This document shows, one piece after another, positions 18,487-29,434 of a stretch of 64,000 bases of DNA. The DNA comes from Bretschneidera sinensis (Eukaryota > Streptophyta > Magnoliopsida > Brassicales > Akaniaceae). Within the stretch, counting starts at the first letter, position 1. Each line of letters begins with the position of its first letter. The notes beneath the pieces were generated by a model that saw nothing but the letters and a program-made list of their open reading frames with translations, searched no databases and had not been told where the DNA came from. Made by a program: the position numbers and the translations under genes. The stretch lies in contig CM043698.1 in assembly GCA_023935145.1 (NCBI GenBank), positions 87,561,001-87,625,000 of the forward strand, read 5' to 3'.

Positions 18487-20082
18487 TGCTGCAAAGGCAC
18501 GACTAAGCTCCTTGAAAGAGCTAATGCTCCTAGGCTTCAGGTGTGAGTACTAGATGCTTGTGGTCTTCTCGAGCATCAGAGGAAAGGCTCGATATATGAC
18601 AGGATCAGGATGACAGTGCAACATCATAGTGGTTTTGTAGAGCTGGAGATAGTCCATAGGATCCCTGGAGCCATCTTAGGCCTTTATAATTGGCATTCAA
18701 AAATGCTGAGGGAGAGGAGCTTCGAATATATTTTTCATAAAATGAGGTGCTTGAGAGTTAAGTTCATCCAGGATGTTTGTGTTCCTTCCCTTACATGTTT
18801 TCATATCCTCTTGTCCATTTTTTTCAATTTTCTATTTAAGTCGGTGTAGTTTTTGGAGATAGAAAAACCTCAAGACTTAGTCCCAAGAAAGGTCTAGGAG
18901 GTGGAGAAACCTTGTGACTTAGTCCCAGGATGAGGAGAAGACTCGATGGTAGAGTGGTTGCTAATTGAATTATTGAGATTAGTTCGCCTCATTGGCTGAG
19001 GTTTTTGCTGAGGTTGAGGTGGAGATGTAGAAGGGTGAGCTTGCTCCCCGAGTCTGGCAGTTGATTCATGACAAGCTGGCTAAGTTCCAAGAATTAGTCT
19101 TGAGTTAATAAAGTAGTTGGGTTTGGTGTAGGAGGTTCCTTTAGGTTCTTTTGGACACCAAGGTCTACCGGGTCGGGCTGAGAAGGCTGTTCATGCCTGG
19201 TTTGTCCATTAGATGGTTTGCTGTGGTTCTGATCGGAGGTGGTATGTTATGAAATGACGGGGAGCTGTGAACTAGATTGTTGGCTGCGAGTGGACGCTCG
19301 AGTGGCTACTAAGCTAGTACCGGTGATATTCTTGGTATTGTTCTTAGGTGACATTGTAACAGATGAGTTCTTTGTACCTCACAAAGTTAAAAAGGTTCCC
19401 ACAGAAGATACAAATATGTTGATGCTAAGAATTCGAACAGTTGGAATGTGGTACCTACATACACGAAACGAGAAGAAAACCTAAAATTCACCGGAGGACC
19501 CGAGGGGTTGTGCATCCGGGGGGACTCTCTGATACCTTAGTTGGAATAAGGCTTTTGAGTGAAAAGAAAGCCAAAGAGAATTTTAGAGTTGTGATTAAGA
19601 TTTGAATGTACCTTTTGATGTTGAGAGCCCTTTTACATAGTGTTTCGGAGTAGAATCCGATTAGGAGAGTGATTGATTATTAAGAATCATGATAGGAATG
19701 AGATTCCCCTTGGTTTATCCATAAGCTGGATGATATTTTATCCATAAGTTAGAGTGTCATAGTAGTATTAGGGCATTGGTGTAGAATTATTATTATTATG
19801 CCATTTTCCATATGTAACCATTTGATTGACTGTTCTGTCTGATTCATGAAATTACCTTTTTGCCCTTGAAGTGCCATGTGCCACGATATCATTGGATGAG
19901 GATTTTTCCCCTACATCAATGGGATACCAAAATTTCATATCATCTTGACGCGCCCCAAAAATATTATTACATTATTAGTATTTAATTTAATTAGTATTAT
20001 TTATTACATTAAATATTATTATTCATATTATTATTATTCTTTATTTTTTATTTGTGATTAAAATTAGTATTTTAATATATAA
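18487..20082. other. Unresolved degenerate sequence between elements B and F
   Basis: No ORF with recognisable homology. A purine-rich stretch (18840-19300) and a block around 19490-19540 (ACCCGAGGGGTTGTGC) look like old repeats. The last 130 bases are AT-rich. I cannot assign it. Confidence 0.4.
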
Positions 20083-20666
20083 TGATGAGTGCCAAATATT
20101 GCATATTTTGGCCCATTAATTTACATTTGTTAGCTTTGGAATTTGTTACTTTGAGTTGTTTTTTTTTTTTTTTTGTGTTTTACAAGTTTACAAGCACTTG
20201 GAAAAAAGTTTCATTAAATTGTCAGAATTGTCCATACAGATCAGTCATTTTTGCGGATTAAACTATATTGATTCAGGAAGAACTAGGAGATGAGCCATAT
20301 ATACTTGGAAATATCCGGATGTCTATTTTTTGGGGAATTTTACGGATCATAAATATGATTTTTCTAGAGAAAGTTATGGCAGTTTTAGTAGACAAAGGTC
20401 AAGCTGTGCGTGATTTCAGCGTGGCAAAAATGATTTTTGCGGATTAAAACTGTAATGATTCAGGAAGAAGCAGGAGATGAGCTATATCTGTTTGGAAAGA
20501 TCTGGATGTTTATTTTTTGGGAAATTTTACGGCTCGTAAATATGATTTTTCTAAAGAAAGTTATGGCAGTTTTAGTAGACAAAGGTCAGGCTGTGCGGGA
20601 TTTCAGTGTGGGCAGAAGTTTTGAAGGGCATGTGAAGGCTTAAATCCCACATCCCACATTGGTTGG
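20083..20666 (+). repeat. Element F 5' LTR, first part
   Basis: Matches 30824 onward in the 3' LTR. It contains two tandem copies of a unit of about 187 bp (GATTCAGG at 20270 and again at 20457). It stops at CACATTGGTTGGAAA, where element C begins; about 50-65 bp of LTR are missing at this junction. Confidence 0.85.
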
Positions 20667-22014
20667 AAATTATGACTCGACTCTTACTATTATTTGAGCA
20701 AACGAATAATTTTCGGAGAAAGGTTTACTAATAATTAACAAAAAGGGAAAAACAGAACACAATAGTAAATAACGAAAGATTTGCAAACTTTGGAATGAAG
20801 ACTCTTATGAACTAACGTGCTAAGGACTTGACTTCACCTAAACCATAATTGACAAGAGTTTTGAATGAACAAGTTTCGTTTAATACGTTTTTCAAGATGG
20901 TAGAATCCCCAATAAATTGGTTATCCATACTCCAAGTCTAACCACAATCTCAAGAATCATTAACTTCAAATATCCGTATTCTAAGTCTATTCTAGATTAA
21001 TTCAAATTAAGAAGCATCAAGTGTTTTTGGATTCCTTTCAGTTAAATCTCCCTATTCAGTTACGATTTAAGCGGACCACATGAACTTCCTAGAATCCCTA
21101 TTCGGTTACTCCTATTCCATTCATGGCATGTTTTACCATGGCCTTTGCATAGATAACAATCCAATATCATATTTATTAGTTCAACCATTCATAAAAGCAT
21201 GGCTTCTCTATTCGACACATCACCATGCCCAAAGAAGGAATCAAAATAATAAAAAGCATTAAGAGCAATAAAACACACTCTTTGAAAAACACATTAAATT
21301 CCACTTGTCCAAACAACAACTCAAGATAAAGGTTTAGGATCCATCTATCTTTAACACAAAAATATCTACTCCATAATAATATTCAAACAACCCATACTCA
21401 TATTATAAAACATCAACATAGATAGATAAGAATAATACAAAACCGGAGAAGAATGATTTAAAAGCTTGATGCATAGCCTCCCGGAGTGTCTCGAACTCTC
21501 CTTTTGCGCCTCATCTCCTCCAAATTTTGTTTTCTTCCTCTACGGCCGCGCTCCCCCTCTTGTTCAGCTAGGGTTTCAATTTATAACTTTCAGAATCCGT
21601 GAGCTGGCGCTGCAGCGCCAACATCCCGGCGTTGCAGCTTCAGGACGAATTTCTAACCCTAATCTGGCGCTGCAGCTTCAACATCCTAACGCTGCATCGC
21701 CAACTTTCTGTCAAAATCCTATCTTTTTGTCAGCTTCCAGCGCAGCAGCGCCAACATCCTGGCACTGCAGCCTTGAGTTTCTGTCTCATTTACGCATTTT
21801 GGCCTTCCATTGCTCTCCAGTGCTCCAGTAAGTGTCTGCATAGTAGATTTCCACGACTTAGCATTGATCATTCAACTAAAACAACTTATTAGTAGAATAA
21901 GATAAACTAAACCCAAATTGTCAAAAACACATGCAACACAATTCTAATGCTTATGATTAACACCAAAAACGTGCCTAAAAGCAGTATAATAACATGATTT
22001 ATTCAGAGTTATCA
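20667..22014 (-). repeat. Element C 3' LTR (outer end truncated)
   Basis: Aligns with 26728-28075. The inner end is TTATCA (minus strand TGATAA), directly next to CACCCCCAAACTTAC, the complement of the polypurine tract. Minus-strand TATA box (complement TTTATAA) at 21580-21586. Confidence 0.85.
21605..21773. promoter_or_regulatory. Palindrome array C1: GGCGCTGCAGCGCC-type sites in the 3' LTR
   Basis: Centres lie at 21612.5, 21634.5, 21672.5, 21694.5, 21745.5 and 21767.5: three pairs, each 22 bp apart. The first is a perfect 16-bp palindrome, TGGCGCTGCAGCGCCA (21605-21620). Others are degenerate around CTGCAG. The two members of each pair are joined by AACATCC-like spacers. On the minus strand the array lies just upstream of the TATA box. 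Confidence 0.75.
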
Positions 22015-23491
22015 CACCCCCAAACTTACGTTTTTGCTAGTCCTCGAGCAAACTAGAACAAAATTCTATGCACACACAACCTAAGAGTGAGAGATAGTTT
22101 GATTAGATTTGATATAACATGCCCCAAAGATTGCATATAGATTATAACGAATGAAAACTTTCCAAATGCTGCTAATGTCTAGAATTTCAAATTTATTGTC
22201 AGCTTTATCTTACATCAAATTCTTCAAACGCGTGTGTGTGTAACACCTTTATAAACTTAATCGTTTCGCCACTCTGATCGGTTTATGCAAGCAGGTAGCA
22301 TAATGCCAATCTTTCAAAGTCCATAAGCTTGCTTTTCACACCACTCTCCACTAATGTAGGCCATGACAATACCCGAGATCACCAGGACTTTATTCAGCTT
22401 ATAACTTTGGCTAAGGTTAAGGTATGGTAAAAGATTGATTTGAGGCTCACATCACCTTAAGCACATCAACCAATAACAATTTTATTTCAAACTTTCCCTC
22501 AGTTATCATGGAATACTTCCAATACTTTTTCTATTGTCACATCTTCTTCTTCTTTTCTTCTTCTCTTTTTTTTTTCATATGCTTGTACTATAGTAGCACC
22601 AGTCTTTATTTTCGTGTGCATTAATGAAACCATAACATAGCATGTACACGACGATCAAACACGGCTTTGCCAGCTGCCTGTGATAGGCAGAATACAACTT
22701 GATCAAATAGTTCGTGTGGTACACTTTTTAACTTCGATCTTTCCCTTGGTCACTCTCGATGGAAAATATTTGGTACTTAACACAGCCAAGTCGAAGACCG
22801 TTTTCTCTTGCTCAATCCTCTACCACCACTTAAGAGAATAGTCCATTCATTAATCGATGTGCTCACAGGTGAAAGGTAGAGTTGTAGCATTTTGATCTTT
22901 TCATGTTTCCCTTTTTTTTTTTGAAAAACAAAGTAGGTTAGACGATCGGGTGACAAAACAATAGATATCCAAGCTCAAAAGGGGAAAACTAATGATAATC
23001 ACATATCAAGGGTTGGCTAGATAGACTCAAACTTTCCAAACATGGCCTGGATCCTTTCTTTGGTACTGTACTACCTAGGATTTCGCCTCGAGTGGTCTTC
23101 AAGCAAGTTCTAAAGTCTAAGAGATCACAAGAAACTACACTGCTCACATAAACGTTCTCCGAAACAGCAAGACAACAAAATGCTTAGGTGTAAGTGCTCA
23201 TTGTGTTCAAAGAGTTCGATGTAAAATAAATCCAACAACAAATTCAAGCACACAGACAAACACAACATTTTTCAAATTTTCAATGGCTATAATCAAGTCA
23301 ATCTATTTCTCCTCATCGGCAAAATCAAAATCAAATAACAGAAAACACTCAGATAAAACAAACAGAAAAATAACTATAAACATGAGCAGCACACAACACT
23401 CAGATAAAGTTCCCACCCCCCAACTTAAATGATACATTGTCCGCAATGTATAAAATTTGAATTATAAAGTAAGAGAAGGGAACTCCCTTGA
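22015..23491 (-). other. Element C 3' untranslated region
   Basis: No ORF. The complement of the polypurine tract (CACCCCCAAACTTAC) abuts the LTR at 22015-22029. A second G-tract complement (CCCACCCCCCAACTTAAAT) lies at 23412-23430, followed by CATTGTCCGCAATG (23435-23448), the hairpin motif also seen in elements B and D. Confidence 0.65.
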
Positions 23492-23590
23492 TTAGTCAGA
23501 GGCCGAATCAATCTTGTCAATGTCCTCATCCTCCGGATCACTGCTATGACCGGGATATGGTGGTGCGATGAGGGAAGAAGGTTGAATTTT
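23492..23590 (-). pseudogene. Element C third ORF, C-terminal remnant
   Basis: On the minus strand, codons from about 23584 down to a TAA at 23494-23492 read APPYPGHSSDPEDEDIDKID before the stop. This resembles the end of element B's third ORF (MPPYPRSFFDP and an acidic tail). The rest of the ORF is gone; between it and array C2 lie only about 90 bp. It shows that C once carried the same accessory gene in the same position. Confidence 0.6.
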
Positions 23591-23680
23591 AGTGATTTGG
23601 AGAGAGAGAGGTGTTGGAAATCATAAATTGAATTGACCTAACAGTGATAACTCTGTTTATTTAAAAGCTCAGTGTGCGAC

Positions 23681-23810
23681 CTGGTGCTGCAGCGCCAACT
23701 TCCCAGCGCTGCAGCGTTGAATCTCTGGACAGATCAGCGTGTAAGAGCAGTATCAGCGTGTGAGAGCAGGACCTGGCTCTGTAGCGCCCAAAGTGTGAGG
23801 CTGCAGTGCA
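23681..23810. promoter_or_regulatory. Palindrome array C2: CTGCAG-centred sites between pol and the third ORF remnant
   Basis: Centres at 23689.5, 23711.5 (22 bp apart), 23781.5 and 23803.5 (22 bp apart). Sequences are TGGTGCTGCAGCGCCA, CAGCGCTGCAGCGTTG, TGGCTCTGTAGCGCCC and GAGGCTGCAGTGCA. On the minus strand the order is pol tail, array, a TTTAAATAAA TATA-like box (complement near 23657-23668), then the ORF remnant, as in elements A and B. Confidence 0.7.
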
Positions 23811-24004
23811 GAATCTCTGTCCTGACTCCGAGTAATCCTGAAAATAAACCAAGAAGAACACATTTTAAAGCCATAAAAATTGAATTAACAGATAAACTAA
23901 ATAACACAAAAAAATTTAAACACACAAAATAACTTCAAAAGGCAAGAAAAATAAAAAAACAAAATGTTAGTTCTAATTCATAGTCTTTAGCTTGACTTTC
24001 TGAT
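23811..24004 (-). other. Spacer between element C pol remnant and array C2
   Basis: AT-rich, with A-rich runs; nothing recognised. Confidence 0.5.
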
Positions 24005-24373
24005 TTATGGCTCTTGGAGAATGGTTGTGGACGATTGAGGGTCAAACATCCCCATGATGTAGTGCTTCAATCTGTGCCCGTTGACTTTGAACACCTCTTT
24101 GTTTTTCTCGTGTCGTAATTCAACGGCACTAAAAGGTGATACACTTATCACGGTGTATGGTCCAGTCCAGCGAGATTTCAGCTTTCCCGGAAATATGTGC
24201 CTTCTTAGGACTTTCAGCAACCGTTCCTCCATTTTACCTGTCAACGAAGAAGATATTATAGCAGGGAAAATATTTTTCTCTAAATAAGCATATTTCAAAT
24301 GAGCAAGTAAAGTTTTCAATTCAGTTATTATTATTTGTTCTTCTGGCACTTCTTTTCCCATTTTAGACTCCAA
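24005..24373 (-). pseudogene. Element C pol deletion fusion: pre-RT linker joined to integrase C-terminus
   Basis: A 122-codon minus-strand ORF. The first about 70 residues match the linker before RT in elements D and F (ELKTLLAHLKYAYL, FPAIISSSL, ERLLKVLRRH). From about residue 71 it is the integrase C-terminal segment (FPGKLKSRWTGPYTV, then FKVNGHRLKHY). RT, RNase H and the integrase core, about 2.4 kb in relatives, are missing and the frame is kept across the join. The junction is near 24190. Confidence 0.85.
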
Positions 24374-25195
24374 GGTCCTTGCTTCTTCTTAGATGACGAG
24401 TTCTTTAGTGGTAGTAGTTCCTGATTCCATGATTCATCTCTCCAAAGTATCTTCATTTAATGTTTTCTCCTGAAACTCCTTAATGAGGTTATCAATAATA
24501 TCCACTTGAAAACAAAAAGAAGTAGATAAGCTAGAAGGGTATTTCATAATTTTATACATATCAAAAACTACTTGCTCATCATTGACTCTTAAAGTCAATT
24601 TTCCTTATTATACATCAATTAGGGCTCTCCCTGTAGCCAGGAATGGACGTCCAAGTATAAGAGGTATCTCACGATCCTCTTCCATGTCGAGAACAATGAA
24701 GTCTACAGGGAATATAAATTTATCAACCTTTACCATTACATCTTCTATAATTCCCCGTGGTCTCTTAATAGATCAATCAGCTAATTGTAATGACACTCTC
24801 ATTATTTTGACTTCTCCTAATCCAAGTTTCCTAAAAATTGAAAGAGGTATTAGGTTAATACTTGCACCAAGGTCACACAAAGCTTTATCAAAGAATGAAC
24901 TTCCCAAAGTGCAGGGTATAGTAAAACTCCTTGGATCTTTCAATTTTGGTGGTAGTTTGTTTTGCAGTAAAGCGCTGCACTTTTCAGTTAACATTACCGT
25001 TCCATGTTCCTCAAGCTTCCGTTTCTTAGACAAAATTTCCTTCAAAAATTTAGTGTAACTAGGCATCTGTGATAAAAACCTCTTTACCAGTAGACTTCTT
25101 TTCTGAAACAAGTATCTCCTCTTGCATGGTCTCTTCTTTCTCACCTTATTGATTAGTGATTTCTTTAGATTTTGGTTCATCCAATTGTGTGCCAC
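24374..25195 (-). pseudogene. Element C protease region
   Basis: On the minus strand 25195-24773 encodes the end of Gag and the aspartic protease, with ALCDLGASINLIPLSIFRKL; DLGA is the active-site form in this group. Related sequence ([15 protein letters not shown], then [11 protein letters not shown]) continues to about 24600 and the linker to 24374, broken by several stops and small shifts. It parallels 48196-48717 of element D. Confidence 0.8.
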
Positions 25196-25198
25196 TCC

Positions 25199-26506
25199 TT
25201 AGTGTAATGGCATCGACATCCTCCTTAGGATTTTTTTTTCTGTGTTGCTCGGAAGAGAACCTTGTGCACGTCCAGAAATTATAGTTGCTAGTTGGTCCAC
25301 CTGAACTTCCAGATTTCTGATGGATGCTTCTTGATTTTGGAACCTAGTTTCTGCTGCATTTAAGAATTTGGCCATCATGTCCTCCAAGTTTGACTTTTTT
25401 TCTTGAGGTGGATATTCAGGAGGAGGTTGTTTCGCATTGCTTTGATTCCAAGACAAGTTCGGGTGATTTTTCTATATGGGATTATATGTATTGCTATATG
25501 GATTGTTTTGCCTGTGAAAATTTGAAACAAAGTTAGCTTGTTCAGCAAATGAATTAGATGCAAATTGATTACCTGCCTGACAATTACTGCTATGGTGGCC
25601 AATACCACCACACAATTCACATATAACATGTGTAGTAGGATAAAGTCCATCTATCTTCTTGGTGAGAACCTCCATTTGTGCTGTTAAAGCTGTAACAACA
25701 TCTATATTGTGCAATCCTGAGGCTCTATTAACAGGTAACCTTTCAACTGGCCATTGATAAGAATTTGTGGCCATCTCTTCTAGCAATTCAATAGCTTATT
25801 CTAGATTTTTTCTCATGATAGTGCCACCTGCAGCTGCATCAATCATGTTTCGGGTTGTACTGGTTAAACCGTTATAAAAAGTTTGTACCTGCATCCAAGT
25901 GGACAAGTCATGATGAGAACATCTTTTCAAAAGGTCTTTAAAACGTTCCCATGCCTCATAAAGTGACTCCCTATTGACCTGCAAAAACATAGTAATTTCA
26001 TTACGTAACTTTGCAGTTTTTGAAGGAGGAAAGTATTTCCCTAAAAAAATTTGTGCCAATTCTGCCCATGTCGTTATGGATCCTGCTGGCAAAGAAGTCA
26101 ACCAGCTTTTTGTTTTATCCCTCAGTGAAAATGGAAAAAGTCTTAAGCGAATTGTATCCTCCGATACTCCATTATGCTTAAATGTGTCGCACAGTTTAAG
26201 GAAACTCGCCAAGTGAACATTTGGATCTTCTTGCGATAGGCCCCCAAATTGTACTGAATGTTGCATCATTTGAATGATGGCAGGCTTAATTTCAAAATTG
26301 TTCGATTGTATAGTTGGTCGTCGAATGCTAGATTCAACACCATCCATCTTTGGCATAGCATAATCCCACAGTGCACGTTGCACCTCTGCATTGTTCCCTT
26401 CTACCATTGTATTAACTGTTACTGGTGCTACTCTTCTCAAAGCGTGAAAAGTGCGCTCAATCTCTGGATTAAGTTCTGCAAGTATTCTCCCACTAGTACG
26501 TGTCAT
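25199..26506 (-). pseudogene. Element C Gag
   Basis: The minus-strand ORF 26506-25796 (MTRTSGRILAELNPEIERTF, then the retrotransposon Gag block with FPPSKTAKLRNEI and YEAWERFKDLLKRCSHHDL) is a typical Athila-group Gag N-terminus. Downstream, 25786-25472 holds the single zinc knuckle CELCGGIGHHSSNC. Stops at the ORF joins and a frame change near 25470 break it. The ATG at 26506 lies about 100 bp after the primer site. Confidence 0.85.
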
Positions 26507-26603
26507 GCACTAGAAACGAAAACCCTGCAAAATAGACTTAAAAACCAACTTAACAAACTCTCAAATTAACTAGTAGAATCACAATAAATGTAATATTTTA
26601 TTT

Positions 26604-26624
26604 CAGTCCCCGACAACGGAGCCA
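26604..26624 (-). promoter_or_regulatory. Element C primer binding site
   Basis: The complement reads TGGCTCCGTTGTCGGGGACT, six bases inside the 5' LTR. This is close to the TGGCGCCGTTGCCGGGGA type used by Athila-like elements; element D has TGGCGCTGTTGCCGGGGA. Confidence 0.8.
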
Positions 26625-26630
26625 AAAACT

Positions 26631-28075
26631 TGATGCGATGAAATTGACACTAGCAAGTGCACTAATCGTTCAAGGAATAAAATGATGAGTAAATATCATT
26701 CCCAACAAGGACTGAACAAGTACTACAGAAATTATGACTCGACTCTTAATGTTATTTGAGCAAACGAATAATTGTCGGAGAAAAGTTTACTAACAATTAA
26801 CAAAAAGGGAAAAACAGAACGCAATAATAAATAACAGAAGATTCGCAAACTTTGGAATGAAGACTCTTCTGAACTAACGTGCTAAGGACTCGACTTCACC
26901 TAAACCGTAATTGACAAAAGTTTCGAATGGACAAGTTTCGTTTAATACGTTTTTCAAGATGGTTGAATCCCCAATAAATTGGTTATCCATATTCCAGGTC
27001 TAACCACAATCTCAAGAATCATTAACTTCAAATATCTGTATTCTAGGTCTATTCTAGATTAATTCAAATTAAGAAGCATCAAGTGTTTTTGGATTCCTTT
27101 CAGTTAAATCTCCCTATTCGGTTACGATTTAAGCGGACCACATGAACTTCCTAGAATCCCTATTCGGTTACTCCTATTCCTTTCATGGCATGTTTTACCC
27201 TGGCCTTTGCATAGATAACAATCCAATATCATATTTATTAGTTCAACCATTCATAAAATCATGGCTCCTCTATTCGACACATCACCATGCCCAAAGAAGG
27301 AATCAAAATAATAAAAGCATTAAGAGCAATAAAACACACTCTTTGAAAAACACATTAAATTCCATTTGTCCAAACAACAACTCAAGATAAAGGTTTAGGA
27401 TCCATCTATCTTTAACACAAAAATATCTACTCCATAATAATATTCAAACAACCCATGCTCATATTATAAAACATCAACATAGATAGATAAGAATAATACA
27501 AAACCGGAGAAGAATGATTTAAAAGCTTGATGCATAGCCTTCCGGAGTGTCTCCAACTCTCCTTTTGCATCTCATCTCCTCCAAATTATGTTTTCTTCCT
27601 CTACAGTCGCGCTCCTCCTCTTGTTCAGCTAGGGTTTCAATTTATAACTTTCAGAATCCGCGTGCTGGCACTGCAGCGCTAATATCCCGGTACTACAGCT
27701 TCAGAACGAATTTTTAACCTTAGTCTGGCGCTGCAGCTTCAACATCCCAGTGCTGCAGCGCCAACTTTCTGTCCAGATCCTCTCTTTTTGTCAGCTTCTA
27801 GTGCTGCAGTACCAACATCTCGACGCTGCAGCCTTGAGTTTCTGTCTCATTTGCGCATTTTGGCCTTCCAGTGCTCTCCAGTGCTCCAGCAAGTGTCTGC
27901 ATCGTAGATTTCTATGACTTAGCATTGATCATTCAAATAAAACAACTTATTAGTATAATAAGATAAACTACACTCAAATTGTCAAAAACACATGCAACAT
28001 AATTCTAATGCTTAAGATTAACACCAAAAACGTGCCTAAAAACAGTATAATAACATGATTTATTCAGAGTTTTCA
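26631..28075 (-). repeat. Element C 5' LTR
   Basis: About 1445 bp, bounded by TGATGCGATG at 26631 and TTTTCA at 28075 (plus-strand view). The minus-strand TATA box complement TTTATAA is at 27641-27647. Confidence 0.85.
27666..27832. promoter_or_regulatory. Palindrome array C3: CTGCAG-centred sites in the 5' LTR
   Basis: Centres at 27673.5, 27695.5, 27733.5, 27755.5, 27806.5 and 27828.5. Each pair is 22 bp apart and pairs are 60 and 73 bp apart, exactly as in array C1, although single sites have decayed differently (CTACAG at 27693, CTGCAG at 27753). Confidence 0.75.
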
Positions 28076-28558
28076 AGTTCCCCTATAAAAGCTCCATTTC
28101 ATTTCATCAAATGGGTGTGCAATCCAAAGGATTTCTGTGTGCAATCTGGAAGGCTTTGCTACCAAAAGGGGAAAACACCGCACAACAGCTACGAGTGGAA
28201 TTTCTCTATCCATGTATAGTCAATCATAATTTATTTCTTTTGAGTTTAAAGTTTTATGTTTAGCACTTTATTTGTGAAATTTAGTTTCATAATCATGAGA
28301 GGCTAAAACCTTCATCTAAGGTTGAAGATGAAGCCTCGCCATTGTTTGGCATAATATTTTCAGATATGTTCGTACAATTCTGATATTTTTAGTATTAATG
28401 GTCTGTTTCAATTGTTTGAGTAAATTCTTATGATTGATTGTGTTTAAATTGTTCAAATTGGATACTCCTTGTGTTTCGTCTGCCGGATACGGTGGATCAT
28501 CCAAAGTAAATTGGATATCCATTGTGATTCTAAAGGGATCCATTGTGATTCTAAAGCC
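28076..28558 (+). repeat. Element F 5' LTR, second part
   Basis: Resumes the LTR at AGTTCCCCTATAAAAG and matches 31459-31905 of the 3' LTR. The last about 340 bp of the LTR and the primer site are absent: LTR sequence runs straight into gag near GATTCTAAAG (28546-28556). Confidence 0.8.
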
Positions 28559-29434
28559 CCTTACCCTGAAAGATTACAAGCGCCCAAGAAAGGAGGGAAG
28601 TCTGAGGACATTCTGGAGGTATTCTTTGCTCAGTTTGGAGAGGATTTGGAGTTAGATAAGTTACTTGAGCAAGTGAATGCTATTTTGGAGTCTACTCCTC
28701 GGGAGAGCAGTGAGACGGAGGAGACTGTGAATGAATCAAGCATTGAGGAACCCTTGGAGGCATGCTTTGTTTAGTTTGGAGAAGATTTGGATTTCGATAA
28801 GTTACTTGAGCAAGCAAATGCTATTTTGGTGTCTGCTCCTTGGGAGAGCAGTGAGACGGAGGAGACCGCCGCACCTGAGCCCCCCCACAAGGAACTTAAG
28901 CCTTTACCAAATAATCTTAAGTATAAGTTCCTAGGTCCAGTAGATTCTTTGCCGGTGATTATAGCTTCAGATTTGGTTGATGCTCAAGAGAAGAAATTAT
29001 TGGGCGTTTTAAGAGAGCATAAGGAAGCTATCCGCTGGACTATTAAGGATATCAAGGGGATCAGTCCCTCGGTGATGATGCACAAGATACATTTGGAGGA
29101 GAATGCCAAGTCATCGAGGGAGGCATAGAGAAGGCTCAACCCAGCTATGCAAGAGGTTGTGAGGACCGAAGTAATAAAGTTGTTGGATGCAGGGATCCTT
29201 TATCTAATCTATGATATCAAGTGGGTGAGCCTGATTCATGTCCTGCCCAAGCGGGCTGGATTAACGGCAGTGAAAAATAAGGACGACGAGTTGGTGCTAA
29301 TTTGTGTTCAGTCAGGATGGAGAGTGTTTCTAGACTACCGTAAATTGAATGCTGCCACAAGGAATGATTATTTTTCACTCCCATTTATTGATCAGATGGT
29401 GGAGTGCTTGGCTAGGCATGATTACTATTTCTGA
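28559..29434 (+). pseudogene. Element F gag/pol remnant
   Basis: Begins with a gag/protease-border segment matching element D near 48000 (YPERLQAPKKGGK-like), then jumps to the linker upstream of RT. The linker FGEDLDFDKLLEQANAI is present twice, at about 28633 and 28772. RT follows to the DYRKLNAATRNDYFSLPFIDQM block and stops at TGA 29432-29434 within GHDYYF. The rest of RT, RNase H and integrase are deleted. An in-frame TAG at 29126-29128 and other stops add to the damage. Confidence 0.8.

Larger units (their letters stand above)
20667..28075 (-). mobile_element. Ty3/gypsy element C (Athila-like), minus strand, pol-deleted
   Basis: Read on the minus strand: 5' LTR (28075-26631), primer site (26624-26604), gag, protease, a short fused pol remnant, palindrome array, tail of a third ORF, 3' UTR and 3' LTR (22014-20667, lacking about 96 bp at its outer end). 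It lies inside the 5' LTR of F. The two LTRs show scattered substitutions and small indels, so C is much older than A. Lacking RT, RNase H and integrase core it is non-autonomous. Confidence 0.85.
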
